Assembly (NCBI GenBank): GCA_900466475.1
Contig: UBMI01000005.1
Span: forward strand, 186,001 to 250,000
Reading direction: 5' to 3'
DNA length: 64,000 nucleotides
Source: Hyphomicrobiales bacterium
Lineage (GTDB): Bacteria; Pseudomonadota; Alphaproteobacteria; Rhizobiales; Rhizobiaceae
The position numbers and the translations under genes are program-made. Below the pieces are notes generated by a model. It saw only the letters and a list, made by a program, of their open reading frames with translations. It was not told where the DNA came from and made no database searches. Below are positions 37,146 through 47,884 of the stretch, one piece after another. Each line of letters begins with the position of its first letter. The first letter of the stretch is position 1.

Positions 37146-38093
37146 TCACGAAGAATGTGATGCGGCGTTTCGCTGTTGCGATGAGGATTGAAGGGCCGCG
37201 ATGCTCACCCGCAGCCGAGGTGCGGCGAAATCAAGGAAATGACGCATCTTCAGCGGCATCTGCCCACGCGCAAGATGAATGAGGTGAATGGGCGCCGGTT
37301 CGGGTTCGAAATCCTCGAGCACCAGCCTCAGTGTGCCTGCGGAAACGTCTTGCGCCACCTGATAATAGAGCAGCCGGGTGACGCCGGCACCGCGGATCGC
37401 CGCCTCCGCAGCCGCTTCTGTCGTGGTGACGGAAAGTCGCGGCGTGACCGCCACCTCGATCGGTTTGCCGATGCCGGACTTCCGAAACTGCCAGCCTGCA
37501 AACGGGGTCAGCACTTCAACGCCAATGCAGGGCAGATCCAGTAGATCGGCCGGCTCCTTCGGCACGCCACGACTGGCAAAGAGACCAGGACTGCCGCAAA
37601 CCACCCGGCGAACCGAGCCGACGCGTGTTGCGACCATGGCGCTATCGGGCAGATTGCCGATCCGCACTGCCATGTCGACATGCTCTTCGACGAGATCGAT
37701 ATTCCGGTCGGCCAACATCAGACGCACGTTGATCGCCGGAAAGGCAGCCAGAAAATCGGTCACGACAGGCAGGACGTGAAGGCGGCCGAACTGCACCGGC
37801 GCCGTGATCACCAACTCGCCCTTCGGCATCGCAAACTCTCCCGATGCCTGGCGTTCGGCTTCCTCGACCTGTTCAAGAATGCGTTTTGCGGCTTCCACAT
37901 AGGTAGCCCCTGCATCTGTGAGGGCGATCTTGCGTGTGGTTCGGGTGAGCAGTTTTGTTGAAAGAAGAGCCTCGAGCTCGGTAATCTTGCGGCTCAGCGT
38001 CGGCAGCGGAATCTTCAGCGAACGGCTGGCCGCCGACAGGCTCCCCTTGTCCACCACCTCCAGCAGGATCGACATGGCTTCGAACCGGTCCAC
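37146..38093 (-). CDS. LysR-family transcriptional regulator
   Basis: A 315-residue LTTR with the usual N-terminal helix-turn-helix (MSILLEVVDKGSLSAASRSL, then IPLPTLSRKITELEALLSTK) and a LysR substrate-binding domain starting near GELVITAPVQFG. The start is a GTG at 38093, giving the common MDRFEAM opening. It is divergent from the AhpD-like/PNPOx-like pair across 123 bp, which it most likely controls, and is unrelated in orientation to the efflux operon beyond. Confidence 0.9.
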   Translation of the reverse strand: MDRFEAMSILLEVVDKGSLSAASRSLKIPLPTLSRKITELEALLSTKLLTRTTRKIALTDAGATYVEAAKRILEQVEEAERQASGEFAMPKGELVITAPVQFGRLHVLPVVTDFLAAFPAINVRLMLADRNIDLVEEHVDMAVRIGNLPDSAMVATRVGSVRRVVCGSPGLFASRGVPKEPADLLDLPCIGVEVLTPFAGWQFRKSGIGKPIEVAVTPRLSVTTTEAAAEAAIRGAGVTRLLYYQVAQDVSAGTLRLVLEDFEPEPAPIHLIHLARGQMPLKMRHFLDFAAPRLRVSIAALQSSSQQRNAASHSS

Positions 38094-38216
38094 AGCATTC
38101 TTCCAATTTCTGGTAAAATCACTTCCACTTAAAGCATATTCTCTTTGTGGATGGAAAGCGACACATTCGTATCAACAAGCCAATCACGGTTTGCCCTGTT
38201 CCGAAGGAGATCTTCC

Positions 38217-38762
38217 ATGTCCCGCATTTCTATTCCCGCCAAAGACGACGCCCCTGATGCGGCGAGGCCGATACTTGACGGCATCCAGAAGGCACTCGGT
38301 TTCGTTCCGAACATTTTTCGCCTGGTTGCCAACAGCCCGGCAGCGCTGACGGCTTTCACCGGCTTTCAGGGGGCGTTGTCGAAGACGCTCGACGTCAAGA
38401 CCCGTGAACGCATTGCGCTCGCCGTCGCACAAGTGAACGGCTGCGACTATTGCCTTTCCGCCCATACCTATCTCGGCCTTAATCTTGCAAAAATCAGCCC
38501 GGAAGAAATCGCGCTGAACCGCAAAGGTGCGTCCGCCGATGCCAAGGCGAGTGCTGCCGTCAGCTTTGCGGCCAAGATCGCCGAGGCTCGCGGCCATGTC
38601 GCCGACACCGACATTGCCGCCGTGCGCGCTGCCGGCTTTTCAGATCCGCAGATCGTCGAAATCGTCGCTCTGGTCGCGGAGAACACCTTCACCAATTATC
38701 TGAACGAAGTTGCAAAGACCGATATCGACTTCCCGGCTGTGCCGGCCGCCAATGCGGCCTGA
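38217..38762 (+). CDS. Carboxymuconolactone decarboxylase/AhpD-like peroxidase-related protein
   Basis: A 181-residue AhpD-fold protein. The redox motif is VNGCDYCLSAHTYLG, with CxxC and the downstream His of peroxidase-type members; RERIALAVAQ precedes it. The fold reduces peroxides or acts as a thiol-disulfide partner. AAGGAGA precedes ATG 38217. It is paired with a PNPOx-like flavin protein and divergent from a LysR gene; such pairs usually belong to electrophile or oxidative stress responses. Confidence 0.87.
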   Translation: MSRISIPAKDDAPDAARPILDGIQKALGFVPNIFRLVANSPAALTAFTGFQGALSKTLDVKTRERIALAVAQVNGCDYCLSAHTYLGLNLAKISPEEIALNRKGASADAKASAAVSFAAKIAEARGHVADTDIAAVRAAGFSDPQIVEIVALVAENTFTNYLNEVAKTDIDFPAVPAANAA

Positions 38763-38815
38763 CGGATGAGGAGCGGGGTGAAGCTCCGCTCCGTCCAACC
38801 TTGAGGAGATGGATC

Positions 38816-39430
38816 ATGTCCTACGGATTTCTCGACATAGCCTCGACACCCAGTGTGCGCGCCGCCCAGGCAGAAATGGGGCTCCAGGACTTCTGGACCA
38901 ATCTGCCGACGGACCGGAGCTTCGACCGCTTCACGGAAAACGAAAGAGCCTTTATCGCCTCTCGCGACAGCTTCTACATGGCCACTGTTTCCGAAACGGA
39001 CTGGCCCTATGTGCAGCATCGGGGCGGTCCGCAAGGTTTTCTGAAAGTGATCGATGACCGCACGCTTGGCTTTGCGGATTATCGCGGCAATCGCCAGTAC
39101 ATCAGCACCGGCAATATTACTGCCAATGACAAGGTCTGCCTGTTTCTGATGGACTATGCCCGCCGCGCCAGGCTGAAGATTTATGCGCATGCCGAAAAGC
39201 TCTCGCTCGACGCCGATCCCAAACTGACGGACCTGCTGGCCACGCCGGGCTATCGGGCAAAGCCGGAACGCCTCTTCCGCCTGCGCCTCGAAGCTTTCGA
39301 CTGGAACTGCCCGCAGCATATCACGCCGCGTTATACCGAGGCGGAAATTGCTGTCGCCGTCGAGCCGCTCCGCCAGCGCCTTGCAGAACTGGAAGCCGAG
39401 AATGCCGCCTTGCGGGCGAAGGCCGGCTAA
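38816..39430 (+). CDS. Pyridoxamine 5'-phosphate oxidase-related flavin-binding protein
   Basis: A 204-residue split-barrel protein. The core ERAFIASRDSFYMATVSETD and WPYVQHRGGPQGFLKVID matches the PNPOx-like FMN-binding family, followed by GNRQYISTGNITANDKVCLF. The C-terminus is a short coiled coil (LRQRLAELEAENAALRA). TTGAGGAG precedes the ATG. It is probably a flavin-dependent reductase rather than true PdxH. It follows the AhpD-like gene by 53 bp in one operon. Confidence 0.85.
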   Translation: MSYGFLDIASTPSVRAAQAEMGLQDFWTNLPTDRSFDRFTENERAFIASRDSFYMATVSETDWPYVQHRGGPQGFLKVIDDRTLGFADYRGNRQYISTGNITANDKVCLFLMDYARRARLKIYAHAEKLSLDADPKLTDLLATPGYRAKPERLFRLRLEAFDWNCPQHITPRYTEAEIAVAVEPLRQRLAELEAENAALRAKAG

Positions 39431-39514
39431 CGACGAAACAAGGCGCTGAACAATTCGCCTCGTAGTGATCGCCGCCCGTGGCCTGGCGCCTGTGTCGGCT
39501 GGCCGGGCGGACCG

Positions 39515-39925
39515 TCAGTCGGAAACCGTCACATCGATCCAGCGTCCGGTCCCCTGGCTGCCGTAGATATCGACGTCAATCCAGACATTGCCTTGAACGA
39601 TCATTGCGGCAGCTTCCCTGGTCATGGTCCCGTTGCGGAGCATGACTTCAAGGGATTGACGATTGGCGGGATCGGCAAAGAAGGAGTCCGACTGGTCATC
39701 ATTGTCGCGGATACCGTATTGATGGAAATTCGCTCGATCCTGGCGGATGATCTGCCAAGGTTGCGTGAGCCGCGTTCCTTTCGAATTGAAGAGATCAGCC
39801 TCGCCGATATAGGCGCGGTAGTGCTCAATGGGGCGGTTCGTATGCGTGGCGGTCACGCTCGACTGCGCAAGCACGGGCGCGCCGACAAAAAGCATGCTGA
39901 CCGCGATCGAAATAAGTTTCTTCAT
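39515..39925 (-). CDS. Small exported hypothetical protein
   Basis: Not recognised. A 136-residue protein with a clear signal peptide (KKLISIAVSMLFVGAPVLAQ) and a mature part with RAYIGEADLFNSKGTRLTQP and a C-terminal WIDVDIYGSQGTGRWIDVTV, which may be beta-rich. GGAGGGGATCACC lies just before ATG 39925. It stands alone, in the opposite orientation to its neighbours. Confidence 0.7.
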   Translation of the reverse strand: MKKLISIAVSMLFVGAPVLAQSSVTATHTNRPIEHYRAYIGEADLFNSKGTRLTQPWQIIRQDRANFHQYGIRDNDDQSDSFFADPANRQSLEVMLRNGTMTREAAAMIVQGNVWIDVDIYGSQGTGRWIDVTVSD

Positions 39926-40140
39926 GGTGATCCCCTCCGGGCATGAATATTGCGAGTTGACGATCTTTGCCAGGGGCAAGGCCGTGGATGGTTAACGCCG
40001 CGATTGGACCTTCTCGCCGCGATCGACATGCACCCATGGCAAGTTCCGGGGGCACGGCGGCCATTATTTCTCCCTTTTCATTGCAATGGTAAGGTGGATC
40101 GCGCCAGCGCGAAACATCCGGGGAGGCATTGGGCTGACAT

Positions 40141-40695
40141 ATGGCAAGCAAGTGCAGGATAACAGACTGCCTTTCGACGGCGATCCTTCTCACCGGCCTT
40201 GCCGGCGTTGCGGCCGCCGACCAGCCGGATCCGTATGGTCAATTCAGCGAACGTTGCCTCGGGCGGGGGCCGGATTTCCAGCGCACCGTCGCCGCTGCAA
40301 AGGACCGGGACTGGCCAGTTCTCGCAACGGACATGACCACCAGTCTCACGCCGGTGGAAAATCCGGTCGCGTTGGAAGGCTGGAATCTGACCACGGAAGG
40401 AGATGGGTCATTCGAGGCCCTCGTCGTCGCGCGGGCGTCTGTAGGCGACAGCAAGGTGGAAAGCTGCACCATGGCCTATGCGGAAGTCGACGCTGCGGCA
40501 TTTGAGCGTCGCCTCGTCGATGAGACGCGCGCCAAGGCGTCCGGCACGAAGAATGGTCAGGGGCGCATCAGGAAATTCTTCGAGGCATCGTCTTCCGAGC
40601 GCAAGCAAGCGATCACGCTCGACCTGCCCCTCTATCCGAACGGGCACGACGAAGTCATCGTCAGCGTCGTCTCGGAGCAGCAGATCGAAAACTGA
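40141..40695 (+). CDS. Exported hypothetical protein
   Basis: Not recognised. A 184-residue protein with an N-terminal signal-like region (LSTAILLTGLAGVAAAD) and a mature domain holding two cysteines (ERCLGRG and ESCTMAY) that could form a disulfide. Segments WNLTTEGDGSFEALVVARA and KQAITLDLPLYPNGHDEVIV suggest alternating beta strands. The start lacks a clear ribosome-binding site. It is divergent from the other exported protein across about 215 bp. Confidence 0.65.
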   Translation: MASKCRITDCLSTAILLTGLAGVAAADQPDPYGQFSERCLGRGPDFQRTVAAAKDRDWPVLATDMTTSLTPVENPVALEGWNLTTEGDGSFEALVVARASVGDSKVESCTMAYAEVDAAAFERRLVDETRAKASGTKNGQGRIRKFFEASSSERKQAITLDLPLYPNGHDEVIVSVVSEQQIEN

Positions 40696-40880
40696 TCGAC
40701 TGCTCTGGTTCGCTCTCCTGCCGCCCGTGGGACCGTCGCTTGCACGGCGGTCAGGCGATCCGCGCAGGGGCTGAAATCCCGCCAGACTTGTTACTCCCGC
40801 GTGTCCATACCTGGGCCTAGGCTCCACGATGACCATCCGGAAACCCCTCCTGATGGCACGACCATTTACAGGAGCAAGCC

Positions 40881-41624
40881 TTGAACATCGAAAACAAAAC
40901 GGTCCTGATATCAGGCGCCAATCGCGGCATCGGCCGGGCTCTCATGGACGAAGCGCTGCGGCGCGGCGCAAAACGCATCTATGCAGGATCGCGCGGCGAG
41001 CAGCACCATGAGGATGACCGCGTGGTCTTCGTGAACCTCGATATTACCGACGAGTGGGACGTCCAGAAAGCGGCCGCCGCTGTCGAGAACCTCGATATCC
41101 TCATCAACAATGCCGGCATCTTCATACCTGACGATCTCGGCGATACGGACATCATCAATCGCCATCTGGCAGTCAATTTCTTCGGGCCGCTAAGGGTGAC
41201 CCAGGCCTTTCTCCCGGCACTGGTGCGATCGAAAGGCGCCATCATCAACAACCTCTCCCTGTCGGCGCTCGTGCCGGTCGCGTCCACACCGGCCTATTCG
41301 ATTTCGAAAGCGGCGGCACATAACCTGATGCAAGCCTTCCGAGCGCTCCTGTCGGCGCGTGGCGTGGCGGTGCACAGCTGTTTCACCGGACCTGTTGATA
41401 CCGACATGACGCGCGGATTCGAGGTGCCGAAGTCGCCGCCCGGCCTGGTGGCGTCAGGAATATTCGACGGCTTCGAAAGAGGCGAGGAGGATATCTTCCC
41501 CGATCCCTATTCCGAACGCTTTGCCGATCGCTGGCGCACCGGCGTCATCAAGGCTCTCGAACAGGAATTTGCCGCCTACGTTCCGCCGACGGCCGAGGTG
41601 GCTGAGGACTGCTGCCACCACTGA
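40881..41624 (+). CDS. SDR-family oxidoreductase
   Basis: A 247-residue classical short-chain dehydrogenase. Cofactor motif SGANRGIG, NNAG motif ILINNAGIF, and catalytic Ser and Tyr-x3-Lys in NLSLSALVP and AYSISKAAA. The C-terminus ends in a Cys/His cluster (EDCCHH). The start is TTG at 40881, with GGAG ten bases upstream. Single gene; substrate unknown. It is convergent with the GntR gene of the apiose locus, so no functional link is implied. Confidence 0.8.
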   Translation: MNIENKTVLISGANRGIGRALMDEALRRGAKRIYAGSRGEQHHEDDRVVFVNLDITDEWDVQKAAAAVENLDILINNAGIFIPDDLGDTDIINRHLAVNFFGPLRVTQAFLPALVRSKGAIINNLSLSALVPVASTPAYSISKAAAHNLMQAFRALLSARGVAVHSCFTGPVDTDMTRGFEVPKSPPGLVASGIFDGFERGEEDIFPDPYSERFADRWRTGVIKALEQEFAAYVPPTAEVAEDCCHH

Positions 41625-41677
41625 CATTCTGTTTGCGCGCGAACGGCATTGGCGCGCCGTTCGCCGCAAGCGACTGT

Positions 41678-42382
41678 CTACTTCATGTAAAGCGAGCGAG
41701 AGCGCTCCAGATGCTTGAGCACCGCGGCTTCGGCGCCGTCGGCATCGTTGGCGGCAAGCTGCTCCAGGATCTCTTCATGTTCGGCGAGCGTATATTTTTC
41801 CTTGCCGGTCCAGATCAGCATTTCCGTGTGATATTCCTTCAGCCATGCCAGCATGGCTTCGCTGACGGCCACATAGATCGGATTGCCGGAAATCTGGGCG
41901 ATGCGCGTATGAAATCGCATGTCGGCGGAGATGAATTCCTCGGCATGGCCGAGGGATGCGCGCTGATGGTCGATGATCTCGCGAAGCGCCTCGACGTCAG
42001 CCTGTTTGGCGCGTTGCGCCGCTTCACGCGCCATGCCGCGTTCGAAGAAGATACGGGCGCTCTTCAGGTGCTCCAGAGAATCGGCCGATTGCGCCAGCAT
42101 GATCTTTGCCGTCAGATCGACCTGCCGGAAGATCGACTGGGCGGTCAGTTTCAGGACCTTCGCACGCTCCCCGTGCGAGATGCTGACGAGACCCTTGTTG
42201 GCGAGAGACTGCATCGCCTCGCGGATCGCCGGACGGCCGACGCCGAAACGTTCCATCAGAACGCGCTCGGAGGGCATCTCGTCGCCCGGTTGCAACTCTC
42301 CTGACGTGATCAGCCGTTCCAGCCGGTCAAAAACCTCATCGGACAGTTTTCGACGGACTATTGGCTCGATGGCTGAGGTCAT
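41678..42382 (-). CDS. GntR-family regulator (FCD) of the D-apiose locus
   Basis: About 234 residues. The winged helix is at residues 8-75 (LSDEVFDRLERLITSGELQP, then MERFGVGRPAIREAMQSLAN), and the FCD domain includes ADMRFHTRIAQISGN and EHEEILEQL. Start uncertain: ATG 42382 fits the usual short N-terminus; a GTG at 42460 would add 26 residues. It is divergent from the RuBisCO-like gene; the CTCATTATACCAGATT element between them, repeated before apnO and the CUT1 operon, is its probable operator, so it likely governs D-apiose use. Confidence 0.87.
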   Translation of the reverse strand: MTSAIEPIVRRKLSDEVFDRLERLITSGELQPGDEMPSERVLMERFGVGRPAIREAMQSLANKGLVSISHGERAKVLKLTAQSIFRQVDLTAKIMLAQSADSLEHLKSARIFFERGMAREAAQRAKQADVEALREIIDHQRASLGHAEEFISADMRFHTRIAQISGNPIYVAVSEAMLAWLKEYHTEMLIWTGKEKYTLAEHEEILEQLAANDADGAEAAVLKHLERSRSLYMK

Positions 42383-42495
42383 GGCGTCTCGCTGGCTCAA
42401 ATCTTCTCTCCCCTTAGCATTTCCACCGACCGACGACAAAGCGCGCCACGCGAAATTCACACCTGTTGAAAATTTCCGTTGCAGAAAATGGAATA

Positions 42496-42511
42496 CTCAT
42501 TATACCAGATT
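42496..42511. promoter_or_regulatory. Shared CTCAT-ATACCAG element, copy 1
   Basis: CTCATTATACCAGATT lies 54-69 bp upstream of the RuBisCO-like gene, in the gap to the divergent GntR gene. It differs from the copies at 45210 and 57223 at only two of the first 16 positions. Confidence 0.65.
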
Positions 42512-42564
42512 ACAAGTTGACGCCATGGCTTCTTGACGTGGCGAGAGGAACAACCGGCAATTTC

Positions 42565-43821
42565 ATGATGATAGTCCTGACCTACCGCATCGAGACGCCC
42601 GGCAGCGTCGAAGCGATGGCGAACAAGATCGCTTCCGATCAATCGACCGGAACCTTCGTTCCGGTTCCGGGCGAGACCGAGGAATTGAAGTCGCGTGTCG
42701 CCGCCCGGGTGCTCGCCATCCGGCCGCTGGAAGATGCAAGTCACCCGTCCTGGCCGGAAGCGCCCGACGGTGTGCGGCTCAATCGCGCCGATGCCGATAT
42801 CGCCTTCCCCCTCGATGCGATCGGCACCGACCTTTCGGCGCTCATGACGATCGCGATCGGCGGAACCTTCTCGATCAAGGGCATGACGGGCCTGCGTGTC
42901 ATCGACATGAAACTTCCCGAGGCTTTCAGGGATGCCCATCCCGGCCCGCAATTCGGCATTCCCGGCAGCCGGCGCCTGACCGGCGTCGAGGGACGGCCGA
43001 TCATCGGCACGATCGTCAAACCGGCGCTTGGTCTGCGTCCATATGAGACGGCCGAGCTCGTCGGCGAACTGATCGAATCCGGCGTCGACTTCATCAAGGA
43101 CGACGAGAAGCTGATGAGCCCCGCCTATTCGCCGCTGAAAGAGCGCGTGGCGGCCATCATGCCTCGCATTCTCGATCACGAGCAGAAGACCGGAAAGAAG
43201 GTCATGTATGCGTTCGGCATCTCGCATGCCGATCCCGACGAGATGATGCGCAACCATGATCTCGTAGTTGAGGCAGGCGGCAACTGCGCCGTTGTCAACA
43301 TCAATTCCATCGGCTTCGGCGGCATGAGCTTCCTGCGCAAGCGCTCCGGCCTCGTGCTGCATGCACATCGCAATGGCTGGGACGTGCTGACGCGCCATCC
43401 CGGCATCGGCCTCGACTTCAAGGTCTATCAGCAGCTCTGGCGGCTGCTTGGCGTCGACCAGTTCCAGATCAACGGCATTCGCGTGAAATATTGGGAGCCG
43501 GACGAAAGCTTCGTTGCCTCCTTCAAGGCGATCAGCACGCCGGTCTTTAGCCCCTCCGACTGCCCGCTTCCTGTCGCCGGCTCCGGCCAGTGGGGCGGCC
43601 AGGCGCCGGAGACCTATCAGCGCACCGGCAGGACCACCGATCTGCTCTATCTCTGCGGCGGCGGCATCGTCAGCCATCCGCAGGGGCCAGCCGCCGGCGT
43701 GCGCGCCGTCCAACAGGCCTGGCAGGCGGCGGTTGCCGATATTCCGCTCGACGACTATGCCAAAGATCATCCGGAACTTGCGGCATCGATCGCCAAGTTC
43801 GGCGACGGGAAGGCTGCGTGA
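42565..43821 (+). CDS. RuBisCO-like protein of D-apiose catabolism (acts on 3-oxo-isoapionate 4-phosphate)
   Basis: A form IV RuBisCO-like protein of 418 residues. RuBisCO landmarks are kept: VKP (Lys152, equivalent to Lys175), FIKDDE (Lys178-Asp180-Glu181, the carbamate lysine and metal ligands), HAHR (His268-Arg269), Lys308 in the loop-6 region (GIRVKYWE) and a C-terminal phosphate-binding CGGGIVSHPQGPAAG. In the published D-apiose pathways such proteins either decarboxylate 3-oxo-isoapionate 4-phosphate or split it by transcarboxylation/hydrolysis to 3-phosphoglycerate and glycolate. No tetrulose-phosphate isomerase gene lies in this window, which mildly favours the second. ATG 42565 fits the family start; GAGAGGAA lies upstream. 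The kinase gene follows with a two-base gap. Confidence 0.9.
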   Translation: MMIVLTYRIETPGSVEAMANKIASDQSTGTFVPVPGETEELKSRVAARVLAIRPLEDASHPSWPEAPDGVRLNRADADIAFPLDAIGTDLSALMTIAIGGTFSIKGMTGLRVIDMKLPEAFRDAHPGPQFGIPGSRRLTGVEGRPIIGTIVKPALGLRPYETAELVGELIESGVDFIKDDEKLMSPAYSPLKERVAAIMPRILDHEQKTGKKVMYAFGISHADPDEMMRNHDLVVEAGGNCAVVNINSIGFGGMSFLRKRSGLVLHAHRNGWDVLTRHPGIGLDFKVYQQLWRLLGVDQFQINGIRVKYWEPDESFVASFKAISTPVFSPSDCPLPVAGSGQWGGQAPETYQRTGRTTDLLYLCGGGIVSHPQGPAAGVRAVQQAWQAAVADIPLDDYAKDHPELAASIAKFGDGKAA

Positions 43822-43823
43822 CG

Positions 43824-45158
43824 ATGCGCAACCTGCTCGTCAGTTACTACGGCGACGACTTCACCGGCTCCACCGATGTGATGGAGGCGCTCGCCAGCAA
43901 CGGCATTCCGACCGTGCTCTTCCTCGGCATTCCCGATCAGGCCCTGCTCGATCGCTTCCAGGATTGCCGGGCCATCGGCATTGCCGGAACGAGCCGCAGT
44001 GAGAGCCCGGCCTGGATGCAGGAACATCTTGCCCCGGCCTTCCAATGGCTGAAGGGGCTGCAGGCGAGCATTTGCCACTACAAGGTCTGCTCGACCTTCG
44101 ATTCCGCGCCTGAGGTCGGCAATATCGGCAAGGCGATTGAGATCGGCAAAGACATATTCGAGCAAGAGATCGTGCCCGTCATAGTCGGCGCGCCGCAGCT
44201 CAAGCGCTATACGGCCTTCGGCAACCTCTTTGCTGCCTATCAGGGACGCGTCTTCCGCATCGACCGGCATCCGGTCATGAGCCGCCATCCGGTTACACCG
44301 ATGCATGAGGCGGATCTTGCCTTGCATCTCGGTAAGCAGACCGAGCTTGCCGTTTCGCTCGCCGACCTGACAATGCTTGCATCATCCGATGCAGATGCCA
44401 GGATCGACCAGCTGACGAACAGGGGCTCGGGCATCCTGCTTCTCGACGTCGACTCTGGCGACAGCCAGTCTTCCGCCGGACGACAATTGCAGCGCATCGC
44501 GGCTGCCAAGGGCGGATTCGTCGCCGGTTCCTCCGGCATCGAATATGCACTTCTCAACGCGTGGCGCGAAAAAGGCCTGATCGGACAGAGCGTAGCGTTC
44601 CCGTCGCCGGGCAAGGTGGATCGGCTCGCCGTCGTTTCCGGCAGCGTTTCGCCGACGACGGAGCGACAGATTCGCACGGCAATATCCGACGGTTTCCATG
44701 ACATTCCACTCGATCCTCTGGCACTGGTCGGCGCGAATGCCGAGGCGGTAGTGGACGTCGCGGTCGCCGCGGGCCTCGCCGCTCTGAAAGCCGGCCGCAG
44801 TGTCATACTGCATACCGCACTTGGCCCCTCGGCCGATCGCGGCGCCGATATCGATCAGCTGCCAGGCGCCCGTCATCGGCTCGGTCGTGCGCTCGGAACC
44901 ATCCTGCGCCGTCTTGTCGAAACCGAAGGGCTTTCGCGGGCGGTCATCGCCGGAGGCGACACGTCGAGCCACGCGCTGAAGGAACTGCGCGTCGATGCGC
45001 TGACGACCCTGCTGCCGCTGCCGCAGACCCCTGGTTCGCCGCTCTGCACCGCCCATGGCGGCCATGGGCCGACGGACGGACTGCAGATTGCCCTGAAAGG
45101 CGGGCAGGTCGGGTCCGATGGTTACTTCGCGCAGATCCGGGACGGACGAACATCCTGA
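43824..45158 (+). CDS. oiaK: 3-oxo-isoapionate kinase (four-carbon acid sugar kinase family, DUF1537)
   Basis: A 444-residue acid-sugar kinase. The N-terminal domain opens with LLVSYYGDDFTGSTDVMEAL, typical of DUF1537. Later come VPVIVGAPQLKRYTAFGNLF and, in the nucleotide-binding C-terminal domain, VVSGSVSPTTERQI, AVIAGGDTSSHALKEL and PGSPLCTAHG. In the D-apiose pathway it phosphorylates 3-oxo-isoapionate to the 4-phosphate used by the RuBisCO-like protein encoded just upstream. GGGAAGG precedes the ATG. The assignment rests on context as much as on family. Confidence 0.85.
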   Translation: MRNLLVSYYGDDFTGSTDVMEALASNGIPTVLFLGIPDQALLDRFQDCRAIGIAGTSRSESPAWMQEHLAPAFQWLKGLQASICHYKVCSTFDSAPEVGNIGKAIEIGKDIFEQEIVPVIVGAPQLKRYTAFGNLFAAYQGRVFRIDRHPVMSRHPVTPMHEADLALHLGKQTELAVSLADLTMLASSDADARIDQLTNRGSGILLLDVDSGDSQSSAGRQLQRIAAAKGGFVAGSSGIEYALLNAWREKGLIGQSVAFPSPGKVDRLAVVSGSVSPTTERQIRTAISDGFHDIPLDPLALVGANAEAVVDVAVAAGLAALKAGRSVILHTALGPSADRGADIDQLPGARHRLGRALGTILRRLVETEGLSRAVIAGGDTSSHALKELRVDALTTLLPLPQTPGSPLCTAHGGHGPTDGLQIALKGGQVGSDGYFAQIRDGRTS

Positions 45159-45209
45159 TTATCGATCAGGTGTGATCGGCGCCTCGAATGACAATGGAAT
45201 GGTGATTGA

Positions 45210-45226
45210 CTCATCATACCAGTTAC
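45210..45226. promoter_or_regulatory. Shared CTCAT-ATACCAG element, copy 2
   Basis: CTCATCATACCAGTTAC lies 33-49 bp upstream of apnO. A possible -35 (TTGACT, 45206) and weak -10 (TACCAA, 45229), 17 bp apart, bracket it, so a bound regulator would block RNA polymerase. Identical over 15 bases to the copy at 57223. Confidence 0.7.
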
Positions 45227-45258
45227 GATACCAATCCCACATACGAAGGTGAGGAAAA

Positions 45259-47162
<1,904 letters not shown>

Positions 47163-47175
47163 GGCGGACCGACTG

Positions 47176-47209
47176 TTGCAGGGAGCGTGGGCGACCACGC
47201 TCCCTGCAA
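47176..47209 (+). terminator. Perfect 15-bp hairpin after the apiose binding-protein gene
   Basis: TTGCAGGGAGCGTGG and CCACGCTCCCTGCAA pair perfectly around a GCGA tetraloop, 13 bases after the stop codon, then CTTATTTCC. This is the strongest hairpin I found in the window. It probably stabilises binding-protein mRNA and reduces read-through into the DUF2291 and transporter genes. Confidence 0.75.
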
Positions 47210-47239
47210 CTTATTTCCATTGATTTCGAGGTTGACAGC

Positions 47240-47884
47240 ATGTTGAGGATCAGGGGCGTCCTGATTGCCGCGATCGTCGTGGCAGCTTTGCCCGGATGCA
47301 AGATCATCAAGACACCGACTGCGGAAGAAAAAGCCGCAGCGACGGCCAAGAGCGCTTTCGATCCGAATGCCAAGGTCGAGGCCATTTGGCAGCCTGAGGT
47401 CGTTCCCTACTACGAAAAGCGTGCCGGCGGGCTCAAGGACGTCGTGGCACTCGCCGCTTCGAGCCCCGATCAGGCGGGCGAAAAATACGGCAATCCGCAC
47501 AAACAGGCGAGCTCTCCCTGGACCTATGCCGTCAAGTTCAGCGGCAAGGTCATTGCCGCCGATACGGCGTCACGGGCGGCGACGCTTGATGTCGATGCCG
47601 ATGGTGACGGCAAGGCCGACGCAAAAGTGCAGATCGGGCCGGCCATTCGTGGCACGGCGCTGCGAGACACGCTGGATTTCGTCAATTTCAACGAGTTCAA
47701 GAACCAGATCGAATGGGCGCAGTTCGGCAAGTCCTTCAATGAGAAGGCCAACAGCGCCTTCCTGTCAGCGGTTCCGCGCGACGGGCTGGTCGGCAAGACG
47801 GTGACCGTAACAGGCGCTTTCCCGTTGCCACCAGGCAGCGACCTCCCACTCGTGACCCCTTCGGCGCTGACGGTAGCACCATGA
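47240..47884 (+). CDS. DUF2291 lipoprotein associated with a CUT2 importer
   Basis: A 214-residue lipoprotein. The N-terminus VLIAAIVVAALPGC is a signal sequence with an LPGC lipobox (Cys20), so the mature protein is lipid-anchored at the membrane. The soluble part has WTYAVKFSGKVIAADTAS, DVDADGDGKADAKVQIG (Asp-rich, calcium-loop-like) and RGTALRDTLDFVNFNEF. DUF2291 proteins are found with ribose-type importers; their role is not established. It overlaps the ATPase start by four bases. Confidence 0.85.
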   Translation: MLRIRGVLIAAIVVAALPGCKIIKTPTAEEKAAATAKSAFDPNAKVEAIWQPEVVPYYEKRAGGLKDVVALAASSPDQAGEKYGNPHKQASSPWTYAVKFSGKVIAADTASRAATLDVDADGDGKADAKVQIGPAIRGTALRDTLDFVNFNEFKNQIEWAQFGKSFNEKANSAFLSAVPRDGLVGKTVTVTGAFPLPPGSDLPLVTPSALTVAP

